From the NCBI GenBank assembly GCA_023525715.1, contig CM042015.1, positions 83,359,250-83,423,249 of the forward strand: a stretch of 64,000 nucleotides of DNA. The letters run 5' to 3'. The position numbers and the translations under genes are program-made. This DNA is from Cichorium intybus (taxonomy: Eukaryota; Streptophyta; Magnoliopsida; Asterales; Asteraceae). The notes beneath the pieces were generated by a model. That model made no database searches, was not told the origin of the DNA, and saw only the letters and a program-made list of their open reading frames with translations. Shown here piece after piece: positions 24,604 through 41,049 of this stretch (the first letter of the stretch is position 1; every line of letters starts with the position of its first letter).

Positions 24604-26420
24604 TTAATCATCAGATAAATCAACTCTTGGAATATTAATATTATTGCACGGTGCATTTGGAGGGATGTAGGCATTTAGTCGAGCACTATACTGGGTCTCC
24701 CATCCACCAGAACGGTTTGATCTATAGTGACGCCAAAGTGGCAAAATAGTGGGCATTGGATATGATCCTTGTAAATCAACTTTTACATAATGTCCACCGT
24801 AAACGTGAGCGATGGTAATAACTGCATGAACTGGGATGTCTTGCGGACCTAGCCACAGTGGAAAACATGTCGATGAACCTTGTTTGCTTAGAAAATGAAC
24901 GATTGCACGATACTTGTTAGCAATTAGAAAACCAGTGGCCGGCATAATCAGCCAATTTTGAGTTGGTGCAAATCCTGATCCATAGAAATTCAACGAGTCG
25001 TTTATGATGTTTAAATCATAATCGTAAATCAATGCATACTCTTGGGGGTGATCCAATAACTCTTGGCGTAGTTCTGCCCGAATTTGAGGCCACTTTTCTT
25101 GACTATAGCCGAGAGAGACAGCTATTGCCCGGAATCCACAATTTCCATCTCCTACCACATCTTCTATGTGTGTGACATATGGATGAAATTCATTTGGAAT
25201 TTCATTCATAAGTGGATGTAAATTATATACTGGTTGTTCTTGGTTGAAGTATGAGCTATTTGCCGATTGTTCCTCGTTAAAAATTGAGTTGTGCATTGGA
25301 GGTTCTCTAAACGAGTACGTGTTGTGTCTCTTTGGTTCTTTGTTTAGATCAAACAAATTAGACCCCATATAATCTGGTGTATACGTAGAAGTACTACGTC
25401 TACGATGATCTTTGAAAGAGAGACACCTCTCTGGTTCTTGGTTTAGATCAAACAAATTGAACCCCATATAATCTTGAGTTGGTGGATATTGAGTCGGTGG
25501 ATATTGAGTCGATGGATGTTGACTTGGTGGATATTGAGTCGGTGGATCTTGGTTTAAATCAACATGTGTTTTTCTAAAAAGCTTTTTCTTTAAGGAAGGA
25601 CGCCCACGAGTACTTTTGTGAGTAGCAGGTTCACGAAATGACGTCGTTAATGGCGCAATTATGTTCTTTAACTTCGTTACCAAACTCAACTTAACAGCTC
25701 TTGATTGTGTTTTGAATTGTGCGGTAAACATATTTAGCTCGACTTCACAACTAACATCATCATCCTGTAACGATTTGCATTCTAATAAATCAAGTTTTTT
25801 CCAAAACTTATCTATTGAATGCAGTTGTATATGACAAGATTTTTTAACAAGTATAAATTGTTCATGCGCACATGGTAGCCCATAACTTGTACGAACTTGG
25901 CATCCGCAATTTTCAAAAATAAATCTGACATCCATGGACCGCTGATATTCTTTGAGAATTATATCAAGTGCGTAACTTGAAACAAAACCACACAATTCTT
26001 TGAAGTGTGGTATAAAACATTATAGTTACGTTTAGAATTTTTTATAACGATAACGTAACCAAGAGTACGACCCACATTTTGCACCCAATCTATCAATTCT
26101 TGACGAGATTTAAACACCTGAAAATTATATGATTATTAAAAACAAACGAGTTTTGTCGATAATAACGATACTAAAATAGTATAATAACGAACTTATACCA
26201 TATCTGTTTCGAACATCGATGTGTCGTCGACAAAATAATCACTTTCCTTCAAACATGTATCTTCATCTAATTCAGCTGTGTTCGTTGTATGTATGTCCGC
26301 CTAAACAAAACATATACAAAAATTAACATTTAATAAAAATAAAATCAAAAAATAAAAAATAAATAAAAATACCTCATAATATGTTTCATCCATCCATTCT
26401 TTCCAATACCAATTTGCCAT
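24604..26420 (-). pseudogene. FAR1/MULE-derived SWIM and OTU-domain fusion, internally deleted
   Basis: Exon 1 (26420-26373) encodes MANWYWKEWMDETYYE. Exon 2 (26300-26199) encodes 34 acidic residues. Exon 3 starts at 26117 with a FAR1-type N-terminal segment (SRQELIDWVQNVGRTLGYVI). The frame then breaks near 26010-26030. From there a 463-residue frame (25995-24604) holds a SWIM zinc finger (C30, C32, C42, H44) and a basic patch near 128-142. Three DLNxxP motifs follow at 146-151, 183-188 and 216-221, the last two within a 33-residue repeat. The C-terminal OTU cysteine-protease domain has the D-G-N-C box at 283-286 and a candidate catalytic His402. The DDE transposase core is missing. Such MULE/FAR1-OTU fusions are known in plants. 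Whether this copy is translated is uncertain. Confidence 0.75.
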
Positions 26421-26718
26421 TCGGTTAAAGTCTCTATTTAAAACAAATATCTTACGCTTTCTTTAAACTAGTGGTTTTCTCAATTTTGATGAAAAATGCA
26501 TTCAATATGAAAATATGAAACTTTGATCGTCTATATATACACAAACATTATAGTTACCAGACGAAAAATATTATTGGCACGCAAACCTAGATGGATAAAC
26601 GTATATATATTATTGGTACGCCTTTCGAGATATTCTTATGCATTACGAGACGATATATATATATTCGTCCAACTGGTTTGAATTGACATAATATTCGTTA
26701 CGCATTATAATTGAGTTG

Positions 26719-27598
<880 letters not shown>

Positions 27599-27676
27599 GT
27601 CGATAGGAAGCTGGTGAAGCAGACAGTAATGACATCAGTTTATAGTGTGACTTCCATTGGTGCTCGAGATGAGGGG
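27599..27676 (+). pseudogene. phage-type RNA polymerase (RPOT) exon fragment
   Basis: A splice-like CAG precedes 26 codons reading VDRKLVKQTVMTSVYSVTSI and on to GARDEG, then a stop. This is the catalytic Lys/Tyr region (motif B) of the T7-like RNA polymerases that transcribe plastid and mitochondrial genes. The usual Gly after the conserved Tyr is Ser. The exons that should surround it are absent, so it is an isolated captured piece. Confidence 0.75.
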
Positions 27677-29563
27677 TAAATGGATTAATTTTTTTTACTC
27701 ACATATCTGGTACTTTGTTGGTGTTAGGGCATACTTCGTTGTGTAGGCGAAGTGAGTTGGCTGTTTTGAGCTAGGGCTAAGCAAGCCAAAGATTGTGTAA
27801 GATGATGTAGACAGCTAGGCGATGTATGATGAAAAGTGAAAACAGAACTTTTAACTTAATTTGGTTTACATGTTTTAACAGGTGAGGGACATTGCTACCG
27901 AATGGAAGGCTAATTGTATTGCTACCATCATGAACTTTGATGAAAGTCCTACCAGTGCTACCCTTTATCCCTATTTCCAAGAAAACCGAAATAAAAGGTT
28001 CTATTTTTTGTTCGAGTTCCATTTGGTGTAGGTTTTTACCATATTCTTTTGTTTCACATAGGTTTATATCATATACAACTTTTTTTGTTGACTAACCAGA
28101 CTTTCTTTCAAGTTATTTGGACATACCATTTTTAACATTATGTAAAATAGAGGTATGTGGATTGACGAATCTGGAAAAAAGAGGAATGTGTCTTCACTTT
28201 TAGATGTCTTTCTTGATCTGATTATTTTGACTTAATAAAGGTCGGTCATCTATTTGAAAGTTTGGTGTTTATTTGATATACTTTTTTTTGTATCATTTTA
28301 ATGCATATACAATTGTTTGTGTTCATAGGAAAATTCGCATTACAGAGTGTAGAATGGAATGTGACAATTGAAGCTTTAAGTGCCGCCACTGCTTTGGATC
28401 TCAAGAAAGTTATGTTATATCTTCTCATTGTGTGGCTCAATTAGTGTACTACTGCAAGAACCTTCTGGTATTTTTATAATTGAGATTATGCTTATGTACC
28501 ACACATTTGATGTAAACACCCGTCTGGTACATTACAATGTTAGATGGAGTTACCGATAACATATTTCTATAAATTGAGTTTTTAATTGTAGGGGGATGTT
28601 TCTTCTTACTCACTTTCCTCAAAGTTTTACATTTTAAAGGTAGACCCAAGCAGAGAATTTTACATGTTCTCCTCTGATGTATCATTTGAGTACAATGAAA
28701 GGCAATTCATGTGATCTATTATAACATCAAGTTTCTCCCTTAACTGGTTAAACCATTAATCAGAGAGATATTTAGCGCATAAAAATGTGCTATTTGTTTA
28801 TTTGAGCTAAAATTATGTCGATAATAACCTCCTTTATTCTTTTCGTGAAAGAAATTCTTAAAATTTTCTATTTAAATGTAGAGCAAAGAGAAGCAGTGAT
28901 TGTTGCAGAGAGAAGTTCAGTTGATGAGAGAGTTAGAAAAAGAATTGAGCTGAAAGATAACAACCTAAGCATTAATGGGTACTAAGAGTTTTTATTTTCG
29001 TAACATATTTACAGTATTTTATTTTTGGTGGCCTACAGGTGTACAATGGATTTTCGTAACATATTTATAGTTTTCTTGATGCCAATTTTTTCCTAGATTA
29101 ATTGGCTCGAAAAGTTATGTTTTAAAGCGCGAATTTAGCGTGTCTTTGATGTGGTAACCCTTTCGTATGAAATGATATGCTGTGTATTGGTGTATTTTAG
29201 GCGTGATTTTCTTTGATTAAAAATACACTAGGTATACGCACATGAAAGTGATACTTCTCTTCATGTGGGTTATTTCTTTTTGTGCCTAAATACTAGGTGT
29301 GAGATATGTTTGGTGAATTTTATGGTAATATTTGTTACCCCCTTGTTTTGCAACTTTACAAATTTTTTACTAATTACAAATTTGGATTCAATATCAAGAT
29401 AACGAGTTTCGGTCTTTGTAGGTGTTGTGTCTCCTTGGTATAAATAAATCTGTCAATCTTTTCTTAATACTTGAATAACTATTATTGATCTTCTAGGGGT
29501 AGTTTGTTGCACAAAAGGAATTTTTGAAAACACGAATCTTAATACCAAGTAATATTACTTTTG
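27677..29563. other. exon-like scraps of unknown origin
   Basis: Near 27882 a splice-like ACAG is followed by about 35 codons (starts VRDIATEWKANCIATIMNF). Near 28880 is another acidic/basic helix-like stretch (VDERVRKRIELKDNN). I do not recognise either. Both are on + like the RPOT exon, consistent with a chimera of captured gene pieces. Confidence 0.35.
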
Positions 29564-30991
29564 GAGTAAATTACAATTTTGGTCCATGTGGTTTGCATGA
29601 AATTTCACTTTTGGTCATCGTTTCGTTTTTCCACGCTGATGGTCCCTGAACTACACTTTTGCTTACACTATTGGTCCCTTGGTCAGGTAAAATGACCAAT
29701 ATACCCTTTTTATTTTCTTTTTCATTTTTCTTTTATGTATTATTTATTAAATGAATTAAAAATAATAATAATAAACCCTTATCGGAATACTGGGCGTAGT
29801 AGATCCAAGCTCCACCCCTTTCTTCGTCATCTTCATCTTTTTCGTTGCTTCAGATGCGGCAATCGGTGGTTTGTTGCTGGCCAGATCCAAACGCGAGTCT
29901 TTACACTTTCGTTGGAACAATGGAGTACCAAGAACAACAGTACGATCCATTTGACTGTTGCTTTGAAGGAGAGCAGCCCTTTTTGGTACTTCGTTCGAAA
30001 ACCCCACCACCGCGATGAACTTTAACCTTTCGATTATTCACTTCATGGTCCTGAAAAAAAGATTCCATACACAAAAACGAATCAAAATCGACACACAACT
30101 AAAGATTCGAACTCGAAAGTGAGTTGGATCTGAAGAAATTGAAGAGAATTAGGAGTATGAACATATGAACATAGTCAAAGTCAAATTCTTTTTCTGTCAA
30201 ATAGAAACCATGCGTTTGGATCTTCGCATTTGACTGTTGACGAAGGAGAGCAGCCCTTTTTGCTGCTGTCGGATCTACGCTGCCGGAAAACGAGGAAAAC
30301 GCCGCCGATGGTGGCTCCTTGAGGTTCACGATTCCAGAAAAAACGATAAACGCCGCCGTTGACGGCTACGTATGCATTAATTCCACCTTAATTTGTTAAT
30401 GATGCAGTCTGTAGATCTGGCATCTAATACCAAACCTATTTCTCATCATCTCTCGGCAAAACTTTGATGTAAACAACCGAAAGTAGCTTTCATCTATTGC
30501 CGTCTGATTTCAGTAGTCACCGGAAGTCGAGACCGCCATGGGAACGGTTGATTTGAAGTTTGAACCGATGTCATGGGGATCAACTGTTCAGACCTCCTTT
30601 TTCCTTCTCTCTAATATAATTTTCAGTATGCTTGTTCTATGGGCAGTAGGCTGAAAGTTGCTGTAACGATACTTTCGTCTAGAATCGGTTGCCGGAAGAG
30701 GTGGACGGTGGAGGCCCTTCAAAAGGTTTTGAGTGAACCATTCCCAAAACCGTTCACCGGAGGGAGAGAATAAAGGATTTTGTTTTTTTTTTTTTTTTTA
30801 ATTGATTTAATAAATAATGCATTAAAAGAAAAATGAAAAAAATAAAAAGGGCATTTTAGTCATTTTACCTGGCCAAGGGACCAATAGTATAAGCAAAAGT
30901 GTAGTTCACGGACCATCAGCGTGGAAAAACGAAATGATGACCAAAAGTGAAATTTCATGCAAACCACAGGGACCAAAATTGTAATTTACTC
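29564..30991. mobile_element. non-autonomous MULE with ~200-bp TIRs
   Basis: The 1428-bp element starts GAGTAAATTAC and ends with the exact complement. Terminal inverted repeats extend about 200 bp (29564-29760 and 30790-30991). A perfect 9-bp duplication, TTACTTTTG, flanks it at 29555-29563 and 30992-31000. The core of about 1 kb is more GC-rich and contains a repeated word, GGAGAGCAGCCCTTTTT (near 29966 and 30245). No transposase is present. The core may be captured host sequence, but I could not identify it. Confidence 0.9.
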
Positions 30992-31486
30992 TTACTTTTG
31001 TTTGATATAATTATGTTTGAAACGGTTTGTTATAACTAAGCAACACGAACTCAATTTTTGCGATTAGTCAATTCCTAAATAGTATCAACTATATACCCAT
31101 AAAAAGTATTGTCCAAACACAATTAGACATTGTCCCCGGTCAACGGCCACCGAATCAGTAACCCAGTATATATTGACAACTATATTAAGGGGTCTTTAGA
31201 GGGATACTATGTGAAAATACAAACGTCTTGGTAAAACCAACCAAAATATTTAATGGAGTAGATGCTCACACCTCACATATGTCTACAAATGTTATTCATA
31301 AATATATATTTAAATGGTGAAGATATTTTTCAGTACATGGTATTTTCTTTAGAATATGACATGTTTCGAATAGAATTGATATTTGAACGAAAACATTTTA
31401 CTGGAAGAAAAAAATTCGACCTTGCCAAAAACAAAAAGGTCGCAAACGAAAATTATTCTTAGAAAAAACTATTAACCGCTACTTCA

Positions 31487-31522
31487 TTCTCCACCCGCCT
31501 CATTGCGCGGGTACACCACTAG
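31487..31522 (+). mobile_element. Helitron 3' terminus
   Basis: A hairpin with stem ACCCGC/GCGGGT is followed six bases later by CTAG and then T, the standard Helitron 3' end. The element lies to the left on +. Its 5' end is not proven. A TC start at 23469 would make it 8 kb and include the RPOT exon, but the base before it is G, not the expected A. Confidence 0.65.
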
Positions 31523-33232
31523 TATATATATATACAGAAAAATCTCTTCATTATTTTTAACTATATGATAATACATAAATTTGGTTTAAGATAATAAACT
31601 TTAACTATATATTTCTTTGAACTTTAATATTTGGAAATATTTCCAAGAGTAAAAAAATATCAAATGATTTATATAGTTGTTTTAACTTGAGGGGGCATTT
31701 ATTTATAGAATAAAAAAGCTTCTTGAGTTGGTTTATCATGACGATGTGGGATCAAAATTTCATTCATAGTGTGTTATTTTGTGTCAGTTTGTTATCCCAC
31801 ATCGTTTAAAAATACAATTGAAGAGAAATCAAACGTCTATAAGTAAAGAGACTAATATAATTTTCATCCCACATAGCTTAAGAAACAAATTTCAATGAAA
31901 TAAAACATCTATAAGTATAGATGTTAAAATCATTTCTCTCATATCTTTGTTCTTTTGTGTTCTTCATTGTAACCAGATTTGGAATCGGTTGCAACATTCC
32001 ATGAACTTTTGGTTTTAGTTTTAGGATCGTTTTCGTAAAAGTTGGAAGGGTACTAACCGATGTCCACTTCGATCGATTTTTTCTAATAAATTAAAATTAA
32101 TGTGGTACATGATAAAAATTCATCTTAAATTATATTGATTAAATGACATATATTATAATATTTATAGATATAAACATATTTGTTTGAACTTTGAAGAATT
32201 ATGTTTGAAAATTCGATGTGCATAAATCTTATGAAAGCGAAATAAAATGATTACAACGTTGTCATCACACATCGAACTGTGGCCACGACTTAATATGAAC
32301 GTGCAACTCAATTGGTATTTTAATAGTTTTTAACTCATTTAAATATTCATCTTTTTAGTTTCGATGATTTTGAAATAGGATAATTGTTAAAACTTTGAGA
32401 TAAAAATATTTTTTATGATAAATTAACCACTAATTAATAATAGACTTTAATAGCATGTTTCTAGGTTTTAATGTTTGACTATCTATTTATAATTGAATTT
32501 AAAAAAGTGTTTATGTAACTTTTTCGAGTTTTGGATGCAAACATGATATCTATTATGATAACAATTTATGTTTAATATATTATACATTTAGATTATATAT
32601 AAAGTTCAAATTTTTTTAGTAATATTCATCTTCATTTTTGAGTTTTAATAAAATTTCTACGTATATACATATTGGTAAATCGACAAATGTTTACACCAGT
32701 GTCACTTTTTACAAACGACACACTATAAATTTTAAAGTTAGTCAAGTTTTTAAAAGTTTTAAGTAATGAACTAACTACGCATATACATATTGGTGAATCG
32801 AAAAATGTTTACACCAATATCACTTTTTAAAAACGACGTACTATAAACTTCTAACCTAGTCAACTTTTTAAAAGTTTTAACTAATTTAATTTTTACTTTT
32901 GAGTTTCAACACTTTTTAGAGTTGAAAATAAATAGTAAAAATCTTTTAAAACTTGCGATAAAAGAAGGTTTCTATGGTAAAATGATCATAAATTAATAAT
33001 AGACTTGAAATATCAAGGTTGATAGATAATGAAAACAAATGAATTGTATTATATAAGAGAAAGAGAAGAGGTCATATATGTATGTGAAGCAATGTGGGAT
33101 AAAGAAAAAAATCTCAAATTAATGTGATAAAATATTTAAATTAATAAATTGATTATATTAAGTGGGAATTTGAAAGGTCATGGAGGTTTCAAATGCATGT
33201 GGTGAGAGGAAAAATGTTTCATTTATAAGATA
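31523..33232 (-). mobile_element. Helitron copy 1, interrupted
   Basis: This AT-rich, non-coding segment is a diverged homologue of 33233-35530; both share TTTGGAAAT.TTTCCAA and TGGTTTATCATGACGATG. Read on the minus strand, its 5' tip was split by copy 2: TCTTA is at 35535-35531 and TATCTTATAAATG continues at 33232. Its 3' end is lost at the left. Confidence 0.65.
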
Positions 33233-35530
33233 CTAGACGAATGCCCGCGCGTTGCGCAGGAAGAAAAATATATGGTTAAAATATAAAGAATAAATGTTAT
33301 TATCATACCATCTTTAAAAAGTTTATATAAAATGTCTTTATTATTTTCAGTTATATGATAATAGATACATGTATCAAAATTTTAGAAGACAAAAAATTGT
33401 TAAAATTACAATAAATGAATACAATTCATGAAATAAAATTAGAATTAACATGATTCAAGATAAATAGTTATCCCAAACTACATGATTTTAGTATCATCTA
33501 CTTACACTTTGTGCATTGATAAAATTGAGGGACATTGTATGTATTTTGCTATAGTTTTGCAAAGGCTTTCATTGCCACTCAAATATTTTGAATAACACAC
33601 TTTTATTGATAAGAACAGAGACACGTTTCAATGGTGTTTACCGTACGATCTATAGTTAAAACCGCATATCGCACCAATTATGCGATTTAAGATTTTGAAA
33701 ATCACAAACTGTCTCATGAAAGCTTAAAATTGGATTACATAGTATGGTTCATGTTGTTTCGTGCAACTTGATGAAAGAATACGAAGTTCATATCGAGATG
33801 GACTTGCTGTATTTTTAAAGTTCAAACTCATTAAAATAAAATATATAAAACTTTTACTATATATTTCTTTGAAATTAAATATTTGGAAATGTTTCCAACA
33901 ATAAAAACTGACTAATCATCATTTATTTAATTGTTTTACCTTGATGAGGTCATTTATTTATAGAATAAAAAAATTTCTTAAGTTGGTTTATCATGACGAT
34001 GTAGGATCAAATTTTCATTATAATGTGCTATTTTATTTCATTTTCTTATCCCACATCACTTAAGAAACATAACTAAAGTGAAATCAAACATCTATAAGTA
34101 AAGAGGTTAATATATTTCTCATCCCACATAGTTTAATAAACAAATTCTAATGGAAAGCAAGTCTTTATAAGTAGAGAGGCTAAAACTATTTCCCTTATAT
34201 ATTTGTTCTTTTGTGTTATTGATTGTGACCGGGTTAGACAACGGTTAAAACATTCAATAAACCATTGGTTCGAGCTTTAAGACCAATTTCGTAAAATTTA
34301 GATGGGTACACACCGGTGCCCGCTTCTATTTTTTCTAAAAGTATTCAAATTAATGTGTTACATGATAAGAATTCATCCACATTGATTGAATAACCTCTCT
34401 TATATGATTTATTATAAAGATTAATAAATCTGTTTCAACTTTGAACGATGTTCAAACATATACTGTTTGAAATATTTATATAAATAAATCTTATTAAATC
34501 GAAAAATGTTATTAACGTTGTCACCACATATTGAACATTACGCTATGAACTTGCAACCTAATCGATTTTTAATAGTTTTTAAACCAATTTAATATTCATC
34601 TTTTTAGTTTCAATGTTTTTGAAGCTAAAACAAAATAGTAAAATCTATTGAAACTATAAGATAAACATATGTTTTTATGATAAATTGACTACTAATTAAT
34701 AATACACTTTGGAACTCGTGGTATGATAAAGATTGAAACATAAATGTGCGAAGCAATATGATACACATAAAAAACTTCAAATTAAATTGTTTTGAATGAT
34801 CTTTTTATATGAGATAGTTACAACGTTCACAAATGAAAACTTTTATGTATATACATACTCTTGAGTCGAAAAATGTTTACACCGCTTTCATTTTTTTACA
34901 AACGACATATAAACTTTCAACCTAATCAAGTTTTTAAAGATTTTGAGTAATTTTAATTTCCATTTTTGAGTTTCAATACTTGAAGAAGTTGAAACTAAAT
35001 AATAGAATACTTTAAAACTTTGCGATGAAAACTTGTTTTATGATAAAATGATCATTAATAGTATACTTGAAAGTCATAAGATGATCAAACTTGATGGATA
35101 GTGGAAGCAAATAAGTGGCATTATATAAGAGAAAGATGGAAGGTCATATATGTATGTGAATCAATGTGGGACAAAGAGAAAAAAAATTCAAATTAATATG
35201 GTTATATTTTTATTAGAAATGCAACTAATACCTTATTATAGTCTTTATTAAATACACATAGTTTATATATAATTTACTAAGTATTTTGTAAAAACCATTA
35301 TCAAATGTAAGTGTTAATTATATTTTTATTAAAAATGCAAGAATAATACTTTTATTATAGTCTTTATTGAATACACATAGTTTAGATGATTATAAAAAAT
35401 ATGGTTATTATAAAGCAATTAGTAAGTATTATAAAAAAAAATTTGAAAAGTCATTGGAAATATGAAAAGACTTGGAAGTTTCAAATCAATGTGATGCTTG
35501 GAAATATGCTTCTTTTATAAGATATATAGA
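33233..35530 (-). mobile_element. Helitron copy 2, complete non-autonomous
   Basis: On the minus strand it begins TCTATATATCTTATAAAAG, preceded by A. It ends with a GC-rich hairpin (GCGC/GCGC) and CTAG followed by T. The length is 2298 bp. No Rep/helicase is encoded. It sits between an A and a T inside the first five bases of copy 1. Confidence 0.75.
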
Positions 35531-35535
35531 TAAGA

Positions 35536-36719
35536 TTTTCAAAGCAACATAGGATATATGTTTTAAATCTCTAGGCGGATTTACATATTTGGTCGTGTAT
35601 CAACGGTTATGGAACTCTTCCCAGCTGGCCGCGGCTACTATCTTTTACCGGCCATATTGTTTTACCTCATTTGCAAAATATAAACTTCCGCCGGCATAAA
35701 ACGACTATTTTGCTATTATTCTAGTTTTAAATTTTATTTTATTTGTATTTTTATTATTATCTAATATCATTTATATAAAAAAGGAACCGAGTTTTTTTTA
35801 CAAAAATATTGTTTTTGAAAAAAAATAATTACTAAACAAGTGTTGTTTTAAAATATTTACCAAATAAGTATTGTTTTTGACAAAATTTATATTTTTCTAA
35901 TTATACTATTTTGGTGTTTTTTTAATATATTTATTTTGACTTATTTCTAAACTTTTTCTTAGTAATGTTCTCTAAATCAAACACCAAGTAACCACAACTT
36001 TTTTCATACCAAACATTTCATAGCAAATGAACTACAAAATAATATCGTAGCAACATAACTACACTAAAAATGTAAGGGAATAAATTGTGTAGCAAATTCG
36101 ATAGTAGTATACCTATGGAAGATGTTTGTAGCAAATTAATTACGAACCACTTTTGTAGCTAAAAGTGATGAGGAGATTAATTTCGTAACAACATACATAG
36201 GAAATTCATTACAAAATAGTTCCGAAAACATTTTTATAAAAAAACAATAATATGATAATACACATAATTAAAAAAAAATTACGTAAATTCTTAATAAAAC
36301 ACCTTATCATTCGATATTATCTTTTTTTTCAAAACATTAACCAAATTATTGAAAAGTCAAATGTAGCTCAAAATCCTAAAGAAATAATCAATAAGAAAAT
36401 ATCACTTATTAATCTACTTTTTTATATCATCCTTGATGCTTCTCACATCATTCAAGTCGATCACCTGTTGCTCTACAATTTCCTATAGTTTTGGATCGTC
36501 GTCCCCTGACAAGCAAAAGTAACACTTCGTTCTGGCAATGTATCTTTTAAGAAAATTTAAAAAGGTAGAAAATGAAAACCACCTTACAATACCTAATGGA
36601 TACCAAACTTGCAACAGTTCCAAACGGTCTAGAAGCAAACTTAATTCGATTCAAAACTCTAGGGAAAGCAACCAGTATCCTCCTGGTTCTGAACTGATCG
36701 TTCTAAATTTTCGAGATAA
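35536..36719. other. AT-rich unassigned DNA
   Basis: No gene or clear repeat was seen. Short frames near 36252-36488 and 36538-36719 have no recognisable domain. Confidence 0.4.
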
Positions 36720-38307
36720 GGATCACTTTTAAACTCAAGATAAGATAAACACAAGAATTAATCCTATCTTCTTGATAATATCATGCCAAACACGGATTTC
36801 ATTAATAATACTACCAAATAAACATTACAGGGACACGTACATATTTATAAGACTAAAACGTAACTGTCAATTGATAGTTTTACCCTTAACCATTGCAATG
36901 ATTCAGGAAACACGTTCAGAACCATCACACCTGTTTACACGCCTATTAAATACAATTCCTAATAAATGCTATAATTAAGTCTAGCTGATAATTTTGACAT
37001 ACCCCCTTAAGCTAGAAAATATTAACCTCAAACATCATTCATCAATTTTCTAGATTTTCCCATGGACTGTATCTTCCACAGGCATACAACACGTTCTTGT
37101 TTCTTTCCACAAGGTCATTACACCCACCATTTTTGCACCATGCATCATCAGCCAGAGATTCAAGTGCTTCAATAGTCATGAACATTGTTTCTCATTCCTT
37201 GGTTTCTCATCCATAAACGAAATTTGCATCTTCATTATCATTTTCCTTTCTTTTCTTGCAACATTTAATAGCGTTCCCATATTTATGGCAATAGAAGAAC
37301 TAAGTTTCTGACAGGGGATTTATTTGATTTTTTTTCTTTGGAATAGAAGGCTTGTTCCATCGAAAATAGTCTCACACGTAATTCATGAGATTTTAACGTA
37401 CCTAATAAACTTTCTAATGAGAGTGTTGTGATATCTTTTGATTATTCTGCAGCCACTACTACGTATTCAAACTTTCATGTAAGGCTTCTTAAAATTTTCT
37501 CAACGAATCTCTTATCATCAATGCATTCACCGTTAAGCTGGTTGTAGAAATCGTCAATAGTTTCTGATTCCTTCATCTTTAGACCATCAAATTCACATCT
37601 AAGTGTTTGCAAACGTGCTGCCTTTACCTTATCCTCTTCCATGTAAATGCTATACAGCGTATCCCCATGCATCCTTATAAGATTTTGACCCAAATATCCT
37701 TTCAAATATAGGATCATCAACTGCTTGGTAGATAAAGAACAGCGCCTTATTGTCTTTTTTTTTCTTTCAATTTTGCAAGTTTTTGTGCTGTTAAACCATC
37801 TTGATTTTCTAGTTCTATTATGCCATTCTCTATCACACTCCATTGATCCAACGATTCATACAAGACCTTCATTTGGATACTCCAATGATAGCAGTTTCTA
37901 CCATTCAATCGTGGCAATTGAGTTTAAAAAGGTTTGTTGTTTGTTACCACTAGTAAATAATGAAAACATGCTAGGTTTCAATTTGAAATTGCTGGCTCTA
38001 ATACCACTTTGTAATTTGTTGGAGACATTGATCACTTTTAAACTGAAGATAAGATAAACAGAATAATTGATCCTATCTTCTTGATAATATCATGCCAAAC
38101 ATTGATTTCATTAATGATACTACCACATAAACATTACAGGGACACGTACATATTTATAAAGTTAAAACGTAACCGCCATTTAACAGTTATACCCCTAACC
38201 ATTGCAACGATTCAGGAAACACGTTCAGAACCATGACACCTTTTACATGCCTATTAAATACAATTCCTAATAAATGCTATAATTAAGTCTAGCTTAAAAT
38301 TCTAACA
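36720..38307 (-). mobile_element. gag-only Ty1/copia derivative
   Basis: Two similar LTRs of about 280-291 bp lie at 36720-36999 and 38017-38307. The outer edge of the left one is truncated. The primer-binding site (TGGTATTAGAGCC on the minus strand, about 38006-37993) and the polypurine tract (AAGGGGG, about 37008) place the element on -. The 1-kb interior holds a gag piece at 37843-37475 (LQTLRCEFDGLKMKESETI) and a degenerate zinc knuckle (CHKYGNAIKCC) near 37300-37250. There is no pol. Several percent LTR divergence suggests an older insertion. Confidence 0.85.
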
Positions 38308-41049
<2,742 letters not shown>

